Shown here: in pieces, positions 59,619 through 64,000 of the stretch | Layout: the number at the start of each line of letters is the position of its first letter | Position numbering within the stretch: the first letter of the stretch is position 1 | Source of the DNA: Pseudomonas sp. RIT-562 | Lineage (GTDB): Bacteria > Pseudomonadota > Gammaproteobacteria > Pseudomonadales > Pseudomonadaceae | Length of the DNA stretch: 64,000 bases | Assembly (NCBI RefSeq): GCF_026241895.1 | Contig: NZ_JAPJIV010000022.1 | Coordinates: 1 to 64,000 of the forward strand | Reading direction: 5' to 3' | Made by a program: the position numbers and the translations under genes | The notes under the pieces: generated by a model | Database searches by the model: none | The model's input: only the letters and a program-made list of their open reading frames with translations | What the model was told of the DNA's origin: nothing

Positions 59619-60749
59619 ATGCGCAAACTTCTGTACCTGACCTTCTCCATGGCATTGATTGCCGCCCTCACGACCTACGCAATGTGGGCCGCAGACCGTC
59701 CGGTGGGGCATTACCTCTCCGACCTGCGCATCGATCTCGCCGTTGACCAGGGCACCCCGGGTAATCAGGGCAACCTGCTGGGCATTCAGCCCGAACTGTT
59801 CCCTACTGACTATCAGAGCCCGGCGCGCCTGCATCGCAAACTCGCGGCCTATCTGCAAAAAGCCCAGGCACAGGGCCTGCTCAACGATAAAACCATCGTC
59901 GTGCTGCCGGAACACGTCGGCACCTGGCTGATGGTGAGTGGCGAAAAGGACGAGCTGTACCAGGCCACCACGCTGAAAGAAGCGATGAACTGGCTGGCGG
60001 CGAGTAACCCCTTGAAGTTCGCCCGGGCGTGGATCAGCGCCGAAGGTGAGAACCGTCTGGACGACGCGCATCTGCGCATGAAGGCCAAGGGTATGGCCAA
60101 GGACTATCAGGCGCTGTTCGGTGGCCTGGCTAAAGAATTCAAGGTGACCCTGGTCGCCGGCTCCATCGTGCTGCCGGAACCCAGCGTGATCGACGGCAGG
60201 TTGAAAATCGGCCATGGCGCGCTGTTCAACAGCAGCGTGGTATTTGGTCGCGACGGATTGCCGATTGGCCAGCCGCAACGGCAGATCCACCCCGTGTTTG
60301 ATCAGAGTGATGTGCTCGCTGCCAACGGCGAGCACGCGATGAATGTCGTCGACACTCCGGCTGGACGCCTGGGCGTGTTGATCGGCAGTGACAGCTGGTA
60401 CCCGGACAACTACCGCAAGCTCAACGAACAGCACGCGCAACTGGTTGCCGTGCCGGCCTATGTCGCCGGCCGCGGGGCGTGGGATAAACCATGGCGCGGC
60501 TACAAGGGCCTGGCGACTCCCAGCTCGGTCAGTCTCAAGGCCGGTGAGCTCAGTGAAGGTCAGGCGTGGCAACGTCTGACGCTGACCGCGCAACCGCCGA
60601 GCAGCCAGGCCATTGGCGGCATGAGCGTGTTCCTGCGTGGTCAGTTCTGGGACAAAGGCAGCGCCGGTCATAGCTTCCTCAGCAGCAACGGCCAGCATTT
60701 CGCCGACGGTGATGCCCGTGGCGCGCGACTGCTGAACCTTTGGTTGTAA
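59619..60749 (+). CDS. Carbon-nitrogen hydrolase fold protein lacking catalytic residues
   Basis: 376 aa with an N-terminal signal or membrane segment (LLYLTFSMALIAALTTYAM). The C-N hydrolase fold is recognisable, with Glu 98 of the triad in LPEH, but the triad Lys segment is RQIH (Gln 222) and the Cys position GVLIGSDSWYP has Gly 256/Ser 257 in place of Cys-Tyr. Thus two of the three catalytic residues are missing. Probably an envelope pseudoenzyme rather than a nitrilase. Two bases separate its end from the AraC gene, so they are co-transcribed. No cluster box upstream. Confidence 0.72.
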   Translation: MRKLLYLTFSMALIAALTTYAMWAADRPVGHYLSDLRIDLAVDQGTPGNQGNLLGIQPELFPTDYQSPARLHRKLAAYLQKAQAQGLLNDKTIVVLPEHVGTWLMVSGEKDELYQATTLKEAMNWLAASNPLKFARAWISAEGENRLDDAHLRMKAKGMAKDYQALFGGLAKEFKVTLVAGSIVLPEPSVIDGRLKIGHGALFNSSVVFGRDGLPIGQPQRQIHPVFDQSDVLAANGEHAMNVVDTPAGRLGVLIGSDSWYPDNYRKLNEQHAQLVAVPAYVAGRGAWDKPWRGYKGLATPSSVSLKAGELSEGQAWQRLTLTAQPPSSQAIGGMSVFLRGQFWDKGSAGHSFLSSNGQHFADGDARGARLLNLWL

Positions 60750-60752
60750 GCC

Positions 60753-61793
60753 ATGAAACCGCGGCCGATGCGCCTTGGGGACCTGTCGGTGGGCTTCGTC
60801 CACAGTTTGGCCGATGCGGTGCGTAGCCACGACCTTGACCCGCAACCCCTGCTCGAACAGTACGGCCTGGACGCCGCCCGCTTGAGCGAAGCCGGGGCTC
60901 GATTATCGATTCCGCGCTACATGCGCCTGGGCCACAGCGCCATTCAACTGACCGCTAATCCCGCGCTGGGCCTGCGCATGGGCCAGCTCAGTCGCCTGAG
61001 TCAGGCCGGGCTGGCAGGCATCACTGCCGCACAGGCGCCGACTGTGCGTGAAGGCGCACGTTGCCTAATTCGTTTTGAAGCCTTGTACGGGTCCAATTAT
61101 CGTGGCCAGTCGAGCTTTCACGAGGACGCCAAGGGAGCATGGTTGCGGTTCTATTCCATCAGCCCCTACAACAGCTATAACCGCTTCGTGGTGGATTCGA
61201 TCATCTCTGGCTGGTTGCATCAGCTGTCGAGCCTCAGCCCTGCCCCGTTGCGCGCCGAACGCATCGAGGTCGAGTTCGACACGCCAGATTACGCTCAGGC
61301 TTATGCACAGCTGGGTGACTGCCCCATTCAGTTTGGCAGCGAACATAACCAGTTGCGCCTGAGCCTCGCCAGTCTCGGCCAGCGCAACCCGGAGCACTGC
61401 CCCAGCACCTGGCGCCACCTGTTGCAGCTGTGCGAACGGGAACTGGAACAATTGACCCGCACTCGCAGCCTGCGTGAACGCATCACTCAGCTGCTGGGGC
61501 CGTTGTTGAATGGTGGCCGGGAACCCGACCTGGAGGAAGTGGCGGCGCGCCTGAAGCTGCCCACCTGGACCTTGCGGCGCAAGCTTGCCGAGGAAGGCAC
61601 GCAATTTCGCGCAATCCTCAACGACACCCGTCGCGACTTGGCCATGACCTACATTCGTGACACCGAACTGGCATTCGGGGAAATCGCCTATCTGCTGGGC
61701 TTCGCTTCAGCCGAAGCCTTTCAGCGGGCGTTCAAACGCTGGAGCGGCCAGACCCCCGGCGAGTTTCGCCGAAGCCATCGCCAATCCGCCTGA
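60753..61793 (+). CDS. AraC family transcriptional regulator
   Basis: 346 aa. N-terminal arabinose-binding-like domain of the OruR/ArgR type (about 1-200) and a C-terminal AraC helix-turn-helix pair (LEEVAARLKLPTWTLRRKLAEEG and FGEIAYLLGFASAEAFQRAF, ending RRWSGQTPGEFR-like). Three bases after the pseudo-nitrilase gene, suggesting they act together. No cluster box upstream and probably outside the catabolic regulon. Confidence 0.88.
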   Translation: MKPRPMRLGDLSVGFVHSLADAVRSHDLDPQPLLEQYGLDAARLSEAGARLSIPRYMRLGHSAIQLTANPALGLRMGQLSRLSQAGLAGITAAQAPTVREGARCLIRFEALYGSNYRGQSSFHEDAKGAWLRFYSISPYNSYNRFVVDSIISGWLHQLSSLSPAPLRAERIEVEFDTPDYAQAYAQLGDCPIQFGSEHNQLRLSLASLGQRNPEHCPSTWRHLLQLCERELEQLTRTRSLRERITQLLGPLLNGGREPDLEEVAARLKLPTWTLRRKLAEEGTQFRAILNDTRRDLAMTYIRDTELAFGEIAYLLGFASAEAFQRAFKRWSGQTPGEFRRSHRQSA

Positions 61794-61796
61794 CGC

Positions 61797-61883
61797 CTAG
61801 AGCTCGGTCGCGTCTTCAGCAGGTTCCAGCGGGTCGAGTTCAAATGCCTGATACTCGAGCAGTTCTTCTTGATATTCGTCCAT
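61797..61883 (-). CDS. Small acidic 28-codon ORF
   Basis: ATG 61883 with AGGG upstream, stop TAG at 61797. Translates to MDEYQEELLEYQAFELDPLE followed by PAEDATEL, very acidic with no hydrophobic segment. Converges with the AraC gene, ending three bases beyond its stop. Not a family I recognise; coding potential rests on the ribosome site and the compact acidic composition. Confidence 0.5.
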   Translation of the reverse strand: MDEYQEELLEYQAFELDPLEPAEDATEL

Positions 61884-62050
61884 TGTTACGTCCCTCACTG
61901 CTCGTTAAAAAAAATGCCTGAATAAATGACCAGCGCTTGCAGCATAAAGTGCCCGCATGAAAGAAAAATGACGCAGGCACGACCGCTCGGCAACTCCTCA
62001 ATAAAACGTAGCAGGGGTCGAGGAATTTATCGCAGGTATTTTTCGAGACA

Positions 62051-62072
62051 GGCCGCAGAACTGCGGCCTGGG
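62051..62072. terminator. Perfect hairpin after the lipoprotein gene
   Basis: CAGGCCGCAG-AA-CTGCGGCCTG, 10-bp arms, 26 bases beyond the lipoprotein stop. It lacks a clear T tract on either side, so Rho-independent termination is uncertain. Confidence 0.45.
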
Positions 62073-62097
62073 TGACGCGGATCATTTTATCTGGAGG

Positions 62098-62958
62098 TTA
62101 CTGGGGCATGGCCGGGATCGGTTCGCTGGGAGGCGGCAGGTCCGATTGAGGTGGTGGTGTAACAGTTTCTTGCGTAGCCGGCGCAGGTTCGCTGGTTTCA
62201 ACCGGCGTGATCGGCGCCGCGTCGGCCGGTGGTGCGACTGGCTCTGAAGCTGCCGGGGTGGGCTCGACCGCAGGTTCCGCTACCGGTGCGGCGGCGGGTG
62301 CCGGCTCGGCGGCGGGGGCTGAGGTTGCCGCTGGTGTTGTTGTCGGTGCCAATGCTGCCGGCGCGGCCTTGGTTTCAGGCATGCCCAGATCGGTTTTCGG
62401 CTTTTCCGGAATGTGCGCGGCTTTTTTTGCTTCCGGTGGCAGGAACAGCTCGACCAAGGCAAAAAAGCGTTCGTAGAACTTGGCGGACGATACCGTCTCG
62501 CTGGCCACCTTGACCATCGAGTCATCGGACGAACCGATCGGCATCGACACCGAACCCAACACACCAACGCCCAGGCTGGCGGAGTTGTTGGTCTTCTTCA
62601 AGGCATAACGGTCCTGCAGGGCGTTGGCGAACATCGTCGCATGGTGCCCTTCGCTACCGTCATCGGCACACACCACACTGAAGCTGATCTCCATGTGGGT
62701 TTCGCCAGTCTGCTGAAAGCTCTTGTGGCCACTCACCAGTTTTGGATCGCTGCTGGTGATGATATAGCCCTGGCTCAGCAGAGCCCGACGAGCGGCTTCG
62801 CAGCTTTGCGCATCCGTTACCGGGTAATTGCGTGAAAACGTTCCGGAGTCATCGAAGTTCTCATGCTCGTAGATGGCGGGTTTCTTCGACGAACAGCCGG
62901 CAGCAGCACCCAGCACCAACGCCAGCCCGACAACACGCATGGGAAATGATCTAAACAT
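62098..62958 (-). CDS. DUF2242 family lipoprotein
   Basis: 286 aa. Lipoprotein signal with a lipobox LGAAAGCSS (Cys 22). Residues about 30-180 form the DUF2242 core (YPVTDAQSCEAARRALLSQG), followed by a Pro/Ala/Glu-rich tail of about 85 residues (PAAEPAPAAAPVAEP style). Likely anchored in the outer membrane. ATG 62958 follows AGGA. Typical Pseudomonas chromosomal gene; no tie to the catabolic cluster. Confidence 0.85.
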   Translation of the reverse strand: MFRSFPMRVVGLALVLGAAAGCSSKKPAIYEHENFDDSGTFSRNYPVTDAQSCEAARRALLSQGYIITSSDPKLVSGHKSFQQTGETHMEISFSVVCADDGSEGHHATMFANALQDRYALKKTNNSASLGVGVLGSVSMPIGSSDDSMVKVASETVSSAKFYERFFALVELFLPPEAKKAAHIPEKPKTDLGMPETKAAPAALAPTTTPAATSAPAAEPAPAAAPVAEPAVEPTPAASEPVAPPADAAPITPVETSEPAPATQETVTPPPQSDLPPPSEPIPAMPQ

Positions 62959-63265
62959 TGAACATCCTGAGGAAAACGGTTCGGGGCGTATTGTGCAACA
63001 GATCGATGCTTAGCGTCGCATCGATTGCGTCTTGTAACAATTACAGGTGCGTTGCAGCGCTGATTCGTATTGGGCGGGTGCATAGCCGTAGCGACCTTCG
63101 GGCCGATCAAGGCATCAAGCCGGCGCGCTGCGCGCACCTGTGGGAGCAAAGCTTGCTCGCGATTCGATGGTGGCCGTTACGCCATCATCGGTGCCACGCC
63201 GCTCCAAAAAAAAACCCCAGCCAATTGGCCGGGGTTCTTTGTCTAGCGTGAAGCTCGCTAAGGCA
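62959..63265. other. Intergenic region between DUF2242 and ppiD
   Basis: 307 bp. It contains a single REP-like unit (TGTGGGAGCAAAGCTTGCTC at 63139) and the ppiD terminator at 63205-63240. I see no gene or RNA feature. Confidence 0.6.
63205..63240. terminator. Intrinsic terminator after ppiD
   Basis: Stem CCCCAGCC-AATT-GGCCGGGG flanked by nine A and a TTCTTT tract, functional for ppiD on the minus strand. Confidence 0.85.
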
Positions 63266-64000
63266 TCAGAAACGCTTGATGTCCGCAGCGCTTTCCAGCT
63301 GTTTGCGGTACGCCGCAAAGTCCTGCTGGCCGATGCGCGACGCGAGGAAGCGGCGGTAATGAGCCTTTTCTTCGTCAGTCGGTGCAGCGGCTTCGTTGAC
63401 GCCGTTCAGTCGCACGATCACCAGGCTACCATCCGCCAGGGTCACACTGCTGTAGGTCGGTTGGTCCTTGGCAGCCGGTTTCGGCATGCGGAACAACGCC
63501 TGCAACACAGCCGGGTCAACCCCTTCCTGCACGCGAGTGGCGGCTTCGATGACTTTCCAGCCTTGACCATCGATAGCCTTGTCCGCTGGAGCCTTGCCTT
63601 CGCGCAAGCTGGCGATCAGCTCATCAGCCTTGGTCTTGGCGGCAGCACTGGCGTGTTCCTTGGCCAACTGCGAACGAATGCTGGCATTGACACTTTCCAG
63701 CGGCAGTTGCGCAGGCTTCAGGTGTTCCTTGGCGCGCAGTACGACAACGGTTTCAGGATCCAGCTCGATGGCAGTGCTGTTGGCACCTTCATCCAGAACT
63801 TCCGGGCTGAATGCGGCAGTGACCACGGCACGACTGGCCGTGATTCCTTCGCCACCTTCACGGCCAAACGGCTTGGAGGTGTGCACGGTCAGCTTCAGGT
63901 CCTGCGCCGGCTGGGCCAGGTCAGAGGCTTCGAACGACGAGTCTTCGAGCTGCTTGGTAGCCTCGACGAAATGCTGTTCCACTTGCTGGGTTTTCAGCTC
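63266..64000 (-). CDS. ppiD: Peptidyl-prolyl isomerase PpiD, C-terminal part
   Basis: The frame is open to the window edge, giving the last 244 codons. This is the region after the parvulin domain of the SurA-N/parvulin foldase PpiD, a membrane-anchored periplasmic chaperone assisting outer-membrane protein folding; ends QQDFAAYRKQLESAADIKRF. The N-terminus lies beyond 64000. Recognised by its characteristic C-terminal sequence and terminator-flanked position, usually downstream of hupB in Pseudomonas. Confidence 0.82.
   Translation of the reverse strand, partial: ELKTQQVEQHFVEATKQLEDSSFEASDLAQPAQDLKLTVHTSKPFGREGGEGITASRAVVTAAFSPEVLDEGANSTAIELDPETVVVLRAKEHLKPAQLPLESVNASIRSQLAKEHASAAAKTKADELIASLREGKAPADKAIDGQGWKVIEAATRVQEGVDPAVLQALFRMPKPAAKDQPTYSSVTLADGSLVIVRLNGVNEAAAPTDEEKAHYRRFLASRIGQQDFAAYRKQLESAADIKRF

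Noticed and set aside
61840..62085. 81-codon minus-strand frame
   Set aside because: No RBS, no recognisable sequence, and it overlaps the small ORF and the hairpin at 62051.

Overview
The window looks like a Pseudomonas chromosome. The supporting signs are high GC, Pseudomonas-type REP palindromes (cores GTAGGAGC..GCTCCTAC), AAYAAYAA catabolite-activity motifs at translation starts, and a ppiD gene running off the right edge. Nearly everything from 0.2 to 59.5 kb is an accessory catabolic cluster, interrupted at 22.1-25.7 kb by a small type VI secretion (T6SS) module. The last 4.5 kb (pseudo-nitrilase, AraC regulator, 28-codon ORF, DUF2242 lipoprotein, ppiD) looks like ordinary chromosomal background.

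The cluster reads as a steroid, probably bile-acid-type, degradation locus. The most specific markers are a short-chain dehydrogenase that closely resembles 3-alpha-hydroxysteroid dehydrogenase HsdA as I remember it (16071-16838), a KstD-type 3-ketosteroid delta-1-dehydrogenase (51493-53208) beside a delta-4-KSTD-like flavoprotein, an HsaA-type oxygenase (9323-10510) with an HsaB-type flavin reductase (56542-57525), a KshB-like ferredoxin reductase, an HsaD-like C-C hydrolase, and a hydratase/acetaldehyde dehydrogenase/aldolase trio. Side-chain removal is represented by three CoA ligases, four acyl-CoA dehydrogenases, two SCP2-type thiolases, two OB-fold/MaoC fusions, a lone MaoC, an enoyl-CoA hydratase and an aldehyde dehydrogenase. 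Envelope transport is represented by two DUF1302 outer-membrane proteins, a DUF1329 protein, an RND/MMPL exporter-type protein with a YCF48 partner, and two MFS transporters. I found no extradiol dioxygenase (HsaC/TesB) and no Rieske oxygenase (KshA); they may lie left of the window.

Layout by operon: A minus (SDR, SDR, SnoaL) 242-2399; B plus hydrolase 2659-3495; C minus (HsaA-like, reductase, CoA ligase, DUF1302, flavin oxidoreductase) 3612-10510; D plus (SDR, hydratase, AcDH, aldolase) 11452-15095; E minus (HsdA, SDR) 15226-16838; LuxR regulator 16929-18164; G minus (YCF48, RND) 18344-21771; T6SS effector/immunity/VgrG plus 22097-25746; I minus (OYE, CoA ligase, MBL, DUF1302, thiolase, OB-MaoC) 25795-33802; J plus MFS 34055-35383; K minus DUF1329; L minus side-chain beta-oxidation 37877-47842; M plus enoyl-CoA hydratase; N minus (ALDH, amidase, KstD, FAD dehydrogenase) 49790-56343; O plus (flavin reductase, MFS, TetR) 56542-59522.

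Two regulatory layers are visible in the DNA. An 18-bp box, TRGTC-N6-GACGATG, occurs upstream of nearly every operon of the cluster, almost always pointing at the gene, and not in front of the T6SS module or the right-hand background genes. Crc/Hfq-type AAYAAYAA motifs sit at or near the start codons of at least eleven genes. Four tandem arrays of a roughly 108-bp REP unit (left edge, 10.6-11.35, 35.4-36.3 and 48.9-49.8 kb) separate the operons; each array has its own spacer sequence.
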